Of a DNA stretch of 64,000 bases, positions 32,414 to 44,752 are shown piece by piece. Position 1 is the first letter of the stretch. Each line of letters starts with the position of its first letter. This stretch comes from Lithobates sylvaticus (lineage: Eukaryota; Chordata; Amphibia; Anura; Ranidae): the NCBI GenBank assembly GCA_028564925.1, contig CM053034.1, positions 151,836,052-151,900,051 on the forward strand, in the 5' to 3' direction. A model generated the notes under the pieces. It had not been told where the DNA came from, ran no database searches, and saw only the letters and a program-made list of their open reading frames with translations. Made by a program: the position numbers and the translations under genes.

Positions 32414-33945
32414 GAAAGAAGAGAAAAGTCTCCATTAGCTTCTGAAGATCATGGAAAATTAAGTATACACACTAAACTTTAGTTAAAGGTTTAAAGAATG
32501 TATAGTATCAGAAATAAATGAGAGCATTTTTCCTCGCCCCTTCTCCTCAAATTTAAGTTAAACCCTAAGAACACCCAAAGTGAAAGAATTACACAGTGAA
32601 ACAAATAGAGAAGTTAAAACTTTTGAATAGAGGGTGGAGAGGATATCTTACTATCTATCCATTGCTAGGAGTGTGAGACATGCTCACTATATCCCTCCTC
32701 ACAGCTCTGCTGCTGTACACAGCCTGTGCATCTGTTTCAGGGCAAAAGGTCCTACTCTGCCAACATAATACTCATCCCCTCTGCTCCCATTAGTCAGCTG
32801 TCACACACCATTCAAGCTGCATCCTAGTTGCAGAGGCAACAGGTCAGCTCAGTCTGCCAAGCCTCCTCTTCCCTGATTGGCTGGTGGCCCTTTTATATTG
32901 TATTAAATTCAAAAGTACAGGGCTCTGGGCTTGTAACATTGCTGGCTACTTAAATCCTGAACCTTGTGCCTTGCTTGTCTTGCCTTGACTCTGGATTGCT
33001 TTTGCTACTGACCCTTGCCTGGATATGGAATACTCTTCCAATTCCAGCTGTCCTGCCTCCTTTTCTGGTTACGGATAATCTTCTAATTGCCGCCTAACTT
33101 GACTCAGCCTTACCTGGATAACAGACTGACGCTACTTTCTGTTGTTAGCTCTGACCACTGCTAGCCCACCAATCACCAGTCTTGGTTGCTCCTGCACACA
33201 GTATCCACCTTGCACTTTACCATTTTGAAGCCATCTGACATGGTACATTAATTCTCTCTCTGGTTTTCTGGAGAGCATCCCAGTTCTGCAAATACAGCAC
33301 TGCACCTGGGGGTATCCAAGAATGAGTAGGCATACTATCTTTAAAGAAAAGGTGGCTGCTATAGGGGAAACTGCACATAAACCTTGCTCTTTTCCCAAAA
33401 CAGAATACAAACTGTTAAACCATCTATCTATCTACTAGGTGATCTTTTTTGGTTCTAGTTATTGGAATTGTTTGTTTTCTTTTCACTGTTTGAGTAAGAG
33501 AGTTTTATTATTCCTTGAGTGATCTTGCCAAGACAAGGTGAACTGGAATTGCACGTTTATTCTTAGTAAATTATTGATTACGAAAGTTAATGCTTGTCAC
33601 GTAAGTAGAAGATTCTGTTTCACAATTTCCTTTGCTAATTTCACCTTTATAAATGGAAACAATTTGTTTACTTTTGTATTTTACCTTGATGCTGCTCTTT
33701 GAATTGACAGCCATCCAAGGGATTAAAGAAATATCACTGTGCTCTTGATAGAAGGTTGCATGGAATTGTTATAGGTTAGAATTTGACTGTATATTTAAAC
33801 ATTGCAAATCCAGCACTAGGGATTTCAGTCATGAACAGTGTTTACTCTTCTTCTGCTATAATTGCCCTACTCTTGCATTGTTTGATTGCCTATAGTTTTT
33901 TTTTTTTCAGGAAGATGTAGTAACATGAAAATAGAAAACAGTACA
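32414..33945. other. Mostly unassigned DNA with an LTR-leader-like stretch
   Basis: The stretch 32690-33260 is C/T-rich with repeated 'cctt(g)actctggatt', 'tgacccttgcctgg' and 'tgactcagcctta' wording and a possible TATA ('ttttatattg', 32889-32898). It resembles U5/leader sequence of frog LTR elements. No ends or target duplications were found. 33430-33945 looks repeat-poor, with no gene. Confidence 0.3.
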
Positions 33946-34829
33946 TTAACCACTTGCCTACCAGCCACGAACACCTCCTTCCTGACCAAGCCATTTTTCA
34001 GCTTTCAGCGCTGTCGCATTTTGAATGACAATTGCGCAGTCATGCAACGCTGTACCCAAATAAAATTTTTATCATTTTTTCCCCACAGATAGAGCTTTAT
34101 TTTGGTGGTATTTGATCACCTCTGCGTTTTTTATTTCTTGCGCTATAAACAAAAGAAGAGGGACAAGTTTGAAAAAACATATAATTTTTTACTTTTTATT
34201 ATAATAAATATCCAATTTTTTTTTTTTTTTTTAAAACAAATTTTTTCCTCAGTTTAGGCCGATACGTATTCTTCTACATATTTTTGGTAAAAAAAATCGC
34301 AATAAGCGTATATTGATTGGTTTGCGCAAAAGTTATAGTGTCTACAAAATAGGGGATAGATTTATAGCATTTTTATTATTATTTTTTTTTTACTAGTAAT
34401 GGTGGCGATTTGCGATTTTTATCGTGACTGCGACATTGCGGCGGACACTTCGGACACTTTTGACTCATTTTTGGGACCATTCACATTTATACAGCGATCC
34501 GTGCTATAAAAATGCATTGATTACTGTATAAATGTGACTGGCAGGGAAGGGGTTAACGCTGCAGGGGTTAATGTGTACCCTATCTTGGTGATTCTTACTG
34601 TGGGGGGAGGGGACTGACTGGGGGAGGAGACCGATCGGTGTCCCTATGTACAAGGGACACACCATCGGTCTCCTCTCCTCTGACAGGACGTGGATCTGTG
34701 TGTTTACACACACAGATCCACGTCCTGCTCAATTACCGGGCAATCGCGGGTGCCTGGCGGTCATCGCGAAATGCACCAAAATGCACCGTCCCGCCGTCAT
34801 TTGACAGTGGGCGGTCAGCTAGTGGTTAA
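33946..34829 (-). mobile_element. piggyBac-type MITE with two hairpins
   Basis: It is 884 bases from TTAACCACTTGCC to TAGTGGTTAA, both TTAA targets included. Its left ~250 bases are the reverse complement of the family right end (ctttcagcgctgtcgcattt, gacaattgcgcagtcatgca, gctttattttggtggtattt), so it lies inverted relative to 1-470. It contains a near-perfect hairpin at 34626-34673 and a perfect 20-bp-arm, 4-base-loop hairpin at 34684-34727. No coding capacity. Confidence 0.87.
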
Positions 34830-35041
34830 AAATATATGTAAATATATAGAAAGAGACCCAAGGCTAGATTAATTAAACTTCCACACTTATAATCATCAAC
34901 ATTTAGGAAATGTAATCTAGAAAATTAGGAGGAGAATTTACAGGAAGTGTTCATTATTTTGTTGAAAGGAAGCAGCTAACCTGCTAAACCTGGCCCTAAG
35001 AACACACATACCATCTTTGTTAAATATACATCAGAAGCATT

Positions 35042-36251
35042 TTAACCACTTGCCGAACACCAAAAGTACATTTACTGCTGGTGCGTGGCGCCCCCAGGCA
35101 CTCTGATGTGTGTATATGCCATAGTGCACACCCCCTGGGGAGTGCAGAGGCTCAATCTGCAACCACTGTGTCCACCAAACACAGGGGCTTGCGGTGCTCA
35201 GTATTGGGCCGCCATGAGCGGCCCAGATACCATGTGATCGCTGTGGGATCACATGTTTTACATAGTAAACAATATTCATGAATGAAATCCACTCATGACA
35301 TCATCGTTTACTACTGTGTGTGATCTGTGATTGGTCACCAGATATCACATGGTACCTGGGCCAATCACAGCAATCTGTATCGTGTGATAGCTGTGGGCCA
35401 ATCACAGCATCACAATAGTAAACAAAGTGTCATGAATGAAAGCCATTCATGACATTTTAAATGTTTGCTGTTACAGTGATCATCACAGAGTAAAAAAAAA
35501 AACCCTGATCAATCCCCCAGAGTAGTAAAGTGTCATTATGGTGATGACAGGATGTAAAAAAAAAGAAACAAAATGCCAAAAAATTTATAAAAATATATTA
35601 TTATTATTATTTTTGTCCCCATTCAGTACCCCTGATCACTGCCACACCAGCCATATGACGGCGCTGTTCTGCATTGGTGACAGTATGTAAAACAAAATTC
35701 TGAAAAACAAATTGCAACTTCAAAAAACCTACCATGCTTCTAACCAAGTACCTTGGATTGTCTACTTTCCAAAAGGGGGTCATTTGGGGGGTATTTGTAC
35801 TGTCCTGACATTTTAGGGCCTCAAGAAAGCAGTCAGTAAATCAGGATGTATTAATTTTCAAATATATATATATAACATAGTATGTAGAATCTAAAACTTT
35901 TACACAAACTAAATAATAAACACCAATTTGGGTTATTTTTACCAAAGAGATGTATCAGACTACATTTTGGACGAAATTTAGGAAAAAATATTATTTGTAT
36001 TATTGTTACATTATTTGTAAATCAAACTTTTCAGTATTTTTTCATTTATATAGAAAAAAATTAAAACCCAGTGGTAATTAAATACCAGCAAAAGAAAGCT
36101 CTATGTGTATGAATAAATTATATAAATTTAATTTTGTACAGTGTTGCATGACTGCATGACATGCAATACCAACTAAAGTAGCACAGTACTGAAAAGCAAA
36201 AAATGCCCTGGTCATGAAAGGGGTAAAACTTTCCGGAGGTCAAGTGGTTAA
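35042..36251 (+). mobile_element. piggyBac internal-deletion derivative
   Basis: It is 1210 bases from TTAACCACTTGCCGAACACC to GGTCAAGTGGTTAA. From about 35740 to the right end it parallels the 3' end of the split piggyBac (31930-32413): accttgga, catttggggg, aatttggattatttttaccaaag-type wording, the same order and spacing. The left part has no transposase. I infer a direct deletion derivative that keeps about 500 bases of the parental 3' end. Confidence 0.85.
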
Positions 36252-36385
36252 AAGCATTTTGTTATATATGTATTTTCTTTGCAAAAATGCCTATTGATCC
36301 TTCCAGGAATTCTGTGAGTTTGTTACTTTATGTGCTCTGATATCTAAAATTAGCCCTGCCTAATTCACCCCTTAGATATGCAGAA

Positions 36386-37726
36386 TAGAGTTGGGCGGAC
36401 ACCTGGATGTTCGGGTTTGAGGGGTTCGGCCAAACTTTGCAAAAAAGTTTGAGTTCGGGACCGAACTTGACCCGAACTTGACCCGAACCCCATTGAAGTC
36501 AATGGGGACCCGAACGGCTATAACGAATTTTCGGCTCCCGTCCCCATAATACAGAGAACAGTCATTGAAAGTCATTGATTTTTAAAAAGTTAATGTCAAA
36601 AAGTGTTTGGGGACCTGGGTCCTGCCCATGTATCAATGCAAAAAAAGTTTTAAAAATGGCCCTTTTTTAGGGAGCAGTGATTTTATTAATGCTTAAAGTG
36701 AAACAATAAAAGTGTAATATTCCTTTAAATTTCGTACCTGGGGGTGTGTATAGTATGCCTGTAAAGGGGCGCATGTTTCCCGTGCTTAGAACTGTCCCTG
36801 CACAAAGTGTAAAAAAGCTGTTTAAAATCACTTGCGGCTATAATGAATTGTCGGCTCCTGGTAATACAGAGAACAGTCATTGAAAGTCATTGATAAAAAA
36901 ATAAATAAAAGTGTGGGGTTCCCCCAAATTCAATTACCAGGCCCTTCAGGTCTGGTATGGATATTAAGGGGAACCCTGCATCAAATTTAAAAAAAATGGC
37001 GTGGAGTTCCCCCAAAAATCCATACCAGACCCTTTATCCGAGCATGCAACCTTAATATCCATACCAGACCAGAAGGGCCTGGTAATTGAAATTGGGGGAA
37101 CCCCACGTTTTTTTTTTTTTTTATCAATGACTTTCAATGACTGTTCTCTGTATTACGGGGAGCCAACAATTCATTATAGCCGCGAGTGATTTTAAATAGC
37201 TTTTTTCCTGCAGAAATTACACTTTGTGCAGGGACAGTTCTAAGCACGGGAAAAATGCGCCCCTTCACAGGCATACTATACACACCCCCCAGGTACGAAA
37301 TTTAAAGGAATATTACACTTTTATTGTTTCACTTTAAACATTATTAAAATCACTGCTCCCGAAAAAACTTCAGTTTTTAAAACTTTTTTTTGCATTGATA
37401 CATGTCCCCTGGAGCAGGACCCGGGTCCCCAAACACTTTTTATGACAATAACTTTTTAAAAATCAATGACCTTCAATGACTGTTCTCTGTATTATGGGGA
37501 GCCGACAATTCATTATAGTTACGAGTGCTTTTAAAATACTTTTTTTCCTGCAGAAATTACACTTTGTGACAAACTGACAATAACTTTTTAAAAAGCGTTA
37601 TTACATTGCCGAACACCGAACTCTAACCCAAACATACAGTAAATTGTTTGGGTTCGGGTCCGGGACCCAAAAACCCAAATGTCCGGTACGAATCCAAACT
37701 TTACAGTTCGGGTTCACTCAACCCTA
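36386..37726. mobile_element. Fold-back hAT MITE, complete
   Basis: The ends are TAGAGTTGGGC... and ...ACTCAACCCTA (imperfect inverted termini around TAGGGTTGAG). The flanks are an exact 8-base duplication ATGCAGAA (36378-36385 and 37727-37734), the hAT length. Almost the whole 1341 bases folds on itself: 'cataccagacc', 'cgtgcttagaactgtccctgcacaaagtgt', 'aatattcctttaaatttcgtacctggggg' and 'gaacagtcattgaaagtcattgat' each recur in reverse complement in the other half, around a centre near 37000-37050. Noncoding. Confidence 0.87.
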
Positions 37727-38300
37727 ATGCAGAACCAAACGCTATGATAATGAAATAATAAGAGGTGAGGGTTTTTGTAAACTAAACCGAGAGCAAGCAG
37801 CTAGGGTGAGAGCATTGCTCCTGCATTAATAAAGTACAGTGAGTGAACTTTTTCACCCTAACAAAGGAATTGTGTTGTTTACATTGAAGATGAGGTCTTC
37901 TGTGATGTATGGGGGAGTAGCAGTTTATTAACAGCAGTCTGACAGGCACAGTCACAACTACAGCTCTCTATTCAGCAGAGAAGAGGAGCTTTGGGTAATT
38001 TTGGGGAGGGGGAGGATAGGGTCACTGAAGTGCTATTAAATTAAAAAAAAAATTACTTTTAAAAACCCAAACTTTTTATGTTCCCTACCTTTCCTAAGTT
38101 ATTAAGCCTAAAGGTGAAACTACAACTTATCTTTAAAGATGGGAGTTTGGAAGGGACCAGAATTACCAGGTCTGGTAATGGAGAACAATACCAAGGGATT
38201 GATTTACTGAAGGCAAATAGGGTTTTCACTTTACAAGGACATTTGCACATTGCAAGAGAACTTTCACCCAAGTGAATGCAGTGAAATTTCACTTTGCAAA

Positions 38301-39174
38301 TGTAGTGGCCATAAACCGCAGGGCGGCCTTGACTTTTCTGGGCTTACCAATTCTCGTCGGTTGTTGTCTAGGGGTTCCCAGGGTTATTACACAGTAACTT
38401 CAGAGCTGACACACAAAAGTCCTTTTTAGGATTTTTATTTTGCAGGGATAACATCCAACAGTAACACAGTCTCAGATGGGAATAGAGGGCACAGGTGATA
38501 AAACTCAGGCACTTTGAACTGCTGACATCCACTGAATGTCTCTAGTTAGCCCAGAGAGTAGCCACTCGCAGCTGGGCGCTTCACTGCTGGATAAACCTCT
38601 AGCCAGATATCTAGCAGCCAACATGTGATCCGGAAACTTTGCAAAGTCTCTGCCACAGACTAGGTTGTAACTGAAGATAAATAGGAACCTTTCTCACAAT
38701 ACCTGGATCTCTCAGCCTTCTTGGCGATACTGTGGGAAGTGTGGATTCTTTAGTGTCCATACAACTCAGCTCCCAGGCTCTTACTGAGCAGCCAGCTTGT
38801 TGGCCCTCCTCCGAAGAGTCCCCCACTGGTCACTTGTACGAGTTGCCGTGTCCCTCCAATACCGAGAGCACACCGGGATGCCTTCAAATCCTCCTTCAGG
38901 TACTGGGCCTCGAACTAGCCAGTTCCGAGGCTCGGGAACGGACGGATCCCCACCCCAGACCATGAGGGCCTCTGGGGCCATGCTTGCGGGGACGGCAGAC
39001 ACTCTGGGGCCGGAACCAGGAATCAAAGCAGCAGCCGAACCCTGAACACGTGACTTCAGCACCTTAAATACCCCTTCCCAGACTACCCAGCGGGGCCAGA
39101 CACGCCCACTGATTGGCTCCGGGAAAGATTGGTACCTAACACGTCCAACTAGGCCTGGTTCTCGGCCCGTCACA
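38301..39174 (-). mobile_element. LTR-like block
   Basis: Read on the minus strand it begins TGTGACGGGCC, has a TATA-like GTATTTAAGG (complement near 39062-39071), an AATAAA near 38433, and ends GGCCACTACA. This is a TG...CA arrangement of 874 bases. I found no matching target duplication and no coding neighbour, so it could be a solo LTR with altered flanks or one end of a lost element. Open frames inside it are incidental. Old fossil. Confidence 0.45.
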
Positions 39175-39444
39175 GGTACCTCACTGCACCTATGACCAGG
39201 CGGAACTTCAGTACAGCCCAGTCACACTGATGCCAAAGCAAATCCTGTACAATTAACCCCCAGAACTCTGTTACAGTTCTGGGAAAAACTAAATTTACAT
39301 TGATAGCACACACTTTAATAAAGTGTGGGCCCTACACAAAGAAAACCCAATCACGTTTGTAGCGCTTACCCTCACAGAAGCTGCTGGATATGATGGATTC
39401 CCTGTTCTACCATGCCTCTTTAATTTGCTTGGTCTCTGCTTGTC

Positions 39445-40888
39445 TAATGAAAAGAAAAGCCAAATACAGGACAATCTTAGAAGAAAACCTGTTAGAGTCT
39501 GCAAAAGACTTGAGACTGGGAAAGAGGTTCACCTTCCAGTAAGACAACAACCCTAAACATACAGCCAGAGATATAATGGAATGGTTTATATCAAACCATA
39601 TTCATGTGTTAGAATGGCCCAGTCAAAGTCCAGACTAGGGATGAGCCGAACACCCCCGGTTCGCTTCGCACCAGAACCTGCAAACAGACCTAAACTTCGC
39701 GTGAACTTTAGAACCCTATTAAAGTCTATGGGACTCGAACGTTCAAAATCCAAAGTGATAATTTTAAAGGCTTATATAAAAGTTATTGTCATAAAAAGTG
39801 TTTTTTTTTCAGAAGCAGTGATTTTAATAATGCTTAAAGTGAAACAATAAAAGTGAAATATTCCTATACATTTCGTACCTGGGGGGTGTGTATAGTATGC
39901 CTGAAAAGGGGCACATGTTTCCCGTGCTTAGAATTGTCCCTGCACAAAGTGTAATTTCTGCAGGAAAAAAAGTCATTTAAAAGCACTTGCGGCTATAATG
40001 AATTGTTGGCTCCTCATAATACAGAGAACAGTCATTGAAAGTCATTGATAAAAAAAAAAAAAAAAAAATGTGTGAGGTTCCCCCCAAATTCAATTACCAG
40101 GCCCTTCAGGTCTGGTATGCATATGGACACCGGGTCAAATTTTAAAAAAAAATGACATGGGGTTCCCCCCAAATATCCATACCAGACCCTTTATCCAAGC
40201 ACGCAACCTGGCAGGCCGCAGGAAAAGAGGGGGGCGAGAGAGCACCCCCCCTCCTGAACCGTACCAGGCCACATGCCCTCAACATTGGAAGGATGCTTTG
40301 GGGGTCTGTGACCCCTCAAAGCACCATGTCCCCATGTTGATGGGGACAAAGGCCTCATCCCCACAACCCTGGCTGGTGGTTGTGGGGGTCTGCAGGCGGA
40401 ATATCAGAATCTGGAAGCCCCCTTTAAAAAGGGGACCCCCAGATCCCGGCCCCCCCTGTTTTAAATGGTAAGGGGGTACAAAAGTACCCCTACCATTTCA
40501 CAAAAAAAGTTAAACATTTGTTAAAAAACACACAGACACCGTTGGGAAAATTCCTTTATTAAAAATAAAAAAAAATAAAAAAAAGATTCCAGCGGTGGTA
40601 ATCCACTCTTGCTATCCAGCGATGGCTTGCACCTGTAATTGCAGCAAAAGGTGGTTCTACAAAGTATTTATTCAGGGGGGCTGAATAAAAATGCACGTCA
40701 CACTTTTCCCATATTTACTTGTAAAATATTTGGAAAAACATTTTTAATTTTCCTTCCACTTCACAATTATGTGCCAATTTGTGTTGGTCTATCACATAAA
40801 ATCTCAATAAAATACATTTACGTTATTGGTTGCAACATGACAAAATGTGGAACATTTCAAGGGGTATTAATACTTTTCAAAGGCACTG
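39445..40888 (+). pseudogene. Tc1-like transposon, split
   Basis: Plus-strand transposase remains read '[60 protein letters not shown]' up to about 39635, which covers the second catalytic Asp context (DNDPKHT) and the WPSQSPDLNP lead-in. The coding sequence resumes after an insertion at about 40610 with the family C-terminus (GGLNKNARHTFPIF) and the 3' end (tgttggtctatcacataaaa ... cttttcaaaggcactg). The left TIR was not found, and the copy is frameshifted and 5'-truncated. Confidence 0.8.
39636..40600. mobile_element. Half-length relative of the fold-back hAT MITE
   Basis: It starts TAGGGATGAGCCGAACACC, close to the TAGGGTTGAG terminus of 36386-37726. It continues through the same internal words (gtgaaacaataaaagtg, tttcgtacctgggggg, cccgtgcttaga, gaacagtcattgaaagtcattgat, ccataccagaccctttatcc). 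It then holds unique right-hand sequence ending in A-rich DNA near 40580. It interrupts the Tc1 copy. No clear 8-base duplication was seen, so the right end may be truncated. Confidence 0.65.
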
Positions 40889-41119
40889 TGACTGGTGTTA
40901 TTTTGCTCATATGCATGAGGCCTTACAGAAGACCCTCCTGTCCTCTGCAACTTTGTTAAGAAGAAATACTTACCTTCTTCCCCACTCTTACTGTGTGGAA
41001 TCAGAACATATATGGCAAATGTTATTTGGCATATATAATGCTCTATAGATGTTAACATTCCTGGATAAATAAACAAACATTTAGATACAGATCTTAATTG
41101 TATCATTGTTTATCATATT

Positions 41120-41340
41120 CCTAGAGAAAGAAGAGGGGCGTGGCGAACGAGCTCCAAGATAGATGCATGAGCTGAGAGCTCCGCTCAGCTGCAGGAGAGA
41201 ATCGGCATTCATCCAAGCCCATCGGCTCCATCCACACACCTGCTGACAGGCATCGTTCCTCCAAACTCCGCTGCATGCACGTTGAGGAAAACGTTGAGAA
41301 AAACATGTCCCAAAAGATGGACTTGTAATTGCAGGTCCAG
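41120..41340. other. Possible LINE 5' end fragment
   Basis: 'gggcgtggcgaacgagctccaagatag ... atgagctgagagctccgctcagctgcagg' is a G+C-rich purine/pyrimidine mix. It resembles 5' untranslated sequence of frog L1-type elements that I have seen described, but there is no coding support here. Low confidence. Confidence 0.25.
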
Positions 41341-41685
41341 AATCAATGGGTTAGTGAAGGTTTTGGCTGGTGGCATAGAGAGCAGGAGGCAGACTGAGGG
41401 TTGTTTTTTCCGATAGGAGGAGTATATAAGCACGGTGTAGTTTTTTCAGTTGTGTTTCTCTCCAAGATTTGTTGGGAATCAACTGCAGAATTTTTTTGTA
41501 ACCTTGCAGTATTTTGTCTACGATTTCTGGTTCCAGGAAGTCCCTACCCCAGTTGGCCGCTGAGGAGGAGTAATCATACGGATAAGTGGTTTGTAGATGT
41601 CTGAGATGGTATACGATCCTTCTTGGAGTAAGCAGCCTGTTATAGTTATATAAAATAGATAAAAGTTGCGTTATTCAATTATGTA

Positions 41686-42547
41686 CTGTATTTTTCGCTC
41701 CATAAGACGCACTTATGGAGCGAATGACCAGCAGAGCAAATATTGACCAGCAGGGCCGCTGATAGGGGGATGGTTGCGACGGGAGAACTATGCCCTGTGC
41801 AGCTCTCTGCACCAGCTGAGAGCCTGTTTCTCCACCGCCTTAAGCTGCTAGAGGGAGAGAAACACAAGGTATTGTTCTGTGATTAACCCCCACAGGTTCG
41901 ACATTCACATGTGAATTGCCTGCTATTTATTTGTAAATCGTGTGGGCATTTATATGTAACTGAGGTCGGGAACCCGCCGCTATTCATATGCAAATCACGC
42001 CACCTCCTCTGCATGCTGCCCACCTAGAGGATGTAAACAGCATACAGGTGAGCATAGGGGGCATGTAGAGGTAATCACAGAGGGGGGTTTGAGGTGCAGA
42101 TGTGAGCAGAGGAGGTGTTTGAGGTGCAGATGTGAGCAGAGGAGGTGTTTGAGGTGCAGAGTTGAATGGGAAGGAGGTGTTGGAGTGCAGAGGTTAGCAG
42201 AGTAGGGGTTTGGGGGACAGATGTTAGCACAGATGTTAGCAGATGATGAGTTGGAGGGGCAGAGTTGTACTGAGAGGCAGATAAGAATGCATATATTAGC
42301 AGAGAGATGGGGGGCTACTGTAAATACACCTGTTACATCGCTGGTCAGTGTAAATACTCCTGTTGTGTTGAGGTCAGTGTACATGTCCCAGTTACATTGG
42401 GTATCAGTGTAAAGTAGAAATATTATTCTGTTATAGTTAAATATTTTAGTATACCATTTGGTTCAGAATATTTTTTTTCTTGTTTTCCTCCTCTAAAACC
42501 TAAATGCATCTTATGGTCAGGTGCGTCTTATGGAGCGAAAAATATGG
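41686..42547. mobile_element. TIR element flanked by TA
   Basis: The left end CTGTATTTTTCGCTCCATAA and the right-end complement CCATATTTTTCGCTCCATAA continue together through GACGCAC, about 27 bases with two mismatches, and TA lies outside each end (41684-41685 and 42548-42549). The TA duplication fits the Tc1/mariner superfamily. The interior is noncoding and contains a 30-bp minisatellite. Confidence 0.75.
42070..42210. repeat. 30-bp minisatellite inside the TIR element
   Basis: Three to four copies of a unit like 'ggtgtttgaggtgcagatgt + gagcagagga', nearly identical at 42083-42142 and more diverged to the right. Open frames on the minus strand here come from the repeat. Confidence 0.75.
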
Positions 42548-42599
42548 TATATACAAATGTAAAAATTAGATGATTAGAACAGTCCAGTGATGTGAAAAT

Positions 42600-43015
42600 A
42601 AATCCTGATGTCAATCTCCACCATCCACCACCGTAAATATCGATGCCTCCACCAACAGCTGAAAGGCTCACTTACCAGCTCCTAACTTGGGGGCTTTAGC
42701 TCAGCCAAGGCCTTTCTCCAGGTCCAGATGGTCTCCCAACAAGATCACCCTGTCTGACCATGGGAGAGATGTACATAGAGTTTACCAGATGATGTAGGCC
42801 TATAGGAGCCCGGCTCAAGGGGACCTTTTCTCTTTTTTGAGAGTAGTTTGATTACGGCTTGATTCCCTGTGGGTAAGTAAGGGCCTCCAGACCATATGCC
42901 TGTATAAACATTGAGGAGAGTAGGCTCAACTATTTTTTTGTAGGGCTTTGTATAATCCCCCTTTAAACCCATCAGGGCTGGGGGTCTTGGCAGGGGCTAG
43001 GTGGCGAATAGTTGT
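42600..43015 (-). pseudogene. L1-type reverse transcriptase fragment
   Basis: The minus strand reads PKPDGFKGDYTKPYKKIVEPTLLNVY..., then YLPTGNQAVIKLLSKKRKGPLEPGSYRP. This is the N-terminal fingers region of L1 RT (family: PGPDGF...YK.F...L.P.L...F, then I.LIPKKGKD...NYRPISL). The sequence then breaks off. About 120 codons remain, without the YADD region. Confidence 0.75.
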
Positions 43016-43562
43016 GGAGATTTTGTAAAAAAAATTCGGACAGTTTTTCTACAGTTTTCTCTTTCCCCATGCAGTATATATCCACTCTAATAAACATCAA
43101 GATGACTTCTTTAGCACTCTACCTTTGACTGTGTATTGCTTTGTGATAGCATTCTGCTGAAGGTCAAGGTAAATTGAAAGAATCACTGCCTGTATGTGGA
43201 TCATATATCCTAACAAATGCTATTTTTCACTTTTAAGCTACATGACTATAGATCATCATTCCTGATACTGTATCTTCTTCAGAATGTTACTGTCACCCAT
43301 AATCATTTGGTCAACAGAAGAAGTAGCAATATAACATTATTCTATCTTATTTATAAACATCACATTTCAAATAAAAAGCACATATTCTACCAGGCAATCA
43401 GTAATTAAAGATATGTTTGAAAGTTCACAATATTGAACATGTTTAATTTCCCTGTAAAAAAGAGCATCCACTAAGTAAAATGTATCCAGATACATATTTA
43501 CCTACACAAAATGAATTGAAGGTACACCTGTTGCACTGATCACTGCTAAGGGCCAAGCTACT

Positions 43563-43754
<192 letters not shown>

Positions 43755-44369
43755 TATAGTATATTCACACATTTTGTGTTTTATGTGGCCATATATGATT
43801 AAAATATCCTTATACTTGGTTAATGTAAGTCTTTGTGCTGAAAAATAACTGTCTGTGACATTTGAATTAGTTAACACAATATTATAATAACTAGCAAAAA
43901 ACACAGATAGTCTAAACAAAAAATCATTACAACTATTCATATGAATCAGCTATACTAAATGTTAGTTTACCTTCTACAGTCTGCTGGCGAACTGAACGGA
44001 TAGTTTTATGATGCAGTCTGTATGTGGTGAAATGAAAACTGAAATATGTACAGTACTCTGTTCTCTTTTAAGGATATTAGTTGATGAAAGTCACACAAAA
44101 TACATTTTCCAAATTTTCCTTTCATGTCTGAATGGGAGGATTTTATAATGTTAATATTTTATTTCATACATTTCATACAAATATAATTTGACCAATGTTG
44201 CAACAGTTCATGAGGTCTACAGTTTACGAGGTAAGTAGGTGTTCTGCATTTTTTAAATTATATTACTATAGACAATCTTTTGTTGCTGTACACGAAAAGT
44301 GCACAATGCAAGTGAAAAAATAAATGAAATCATAATGAAAAAAAGACTCTACCCAAAGGGGGTGGTGGA

Positions 44370-44740
44370 TCAACGTTATGGAAAGGAAAGGTAGAGAACA
44401 CAAGCAACGTTGTAGAGTGAAGACACTTAGAAAATTAGTGGTGTTATATATAATGGAGGTGGAGGAGGGGCATAAAAGAGAGGAATGACACTGTAAAGAC
44501 AAAAGAATGAGGATATGATTGATACTATGGAGATGGGATACAAAGGTAATGAGCAGCACTACAGAGAGTAAATGTGGAGGAAGTGTGTAGTGCTATGGAC
44601 AGAGAAGGTGGAGGAGATGGATGAGGTTACAGTGAAAGCAGGGCAAGAGATTGGTGGGTTAAGGATAGGGGAATTGGAGGACAAGAGCTATGAAAAGGGT
44701 AGTGGCAGTGGATGAGCGCTATTGGTAGCTATAGCTCGCA
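44370..44740. other. Purine-rich degenerate repeat-like stretch
   Basis: Successive 'gtggaggaggggca', 'gtggaggaagtgtgta' and 'ggtggaggagatgga' phrases separated by 35-70 bases suggest an old minisatellite. No coding sense. Confidence 0.4.
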
Positions 44741-44752
44741 CCTATTTTATTA

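Noticed and set aside
38781-39173. 130-codon minus-strand frame resembling a protein start
   Set aside because: It lies wholly inside an LTR-like block with TATA and poly(A) signals. Composition is ordinary, with no recognisable domain or splice context.
42070-42210. Repeat array considered as CRISPR-like
   Set aside because: Units are contiguous without unique spacers, in a vertebrate genome; it is a minisatellite.
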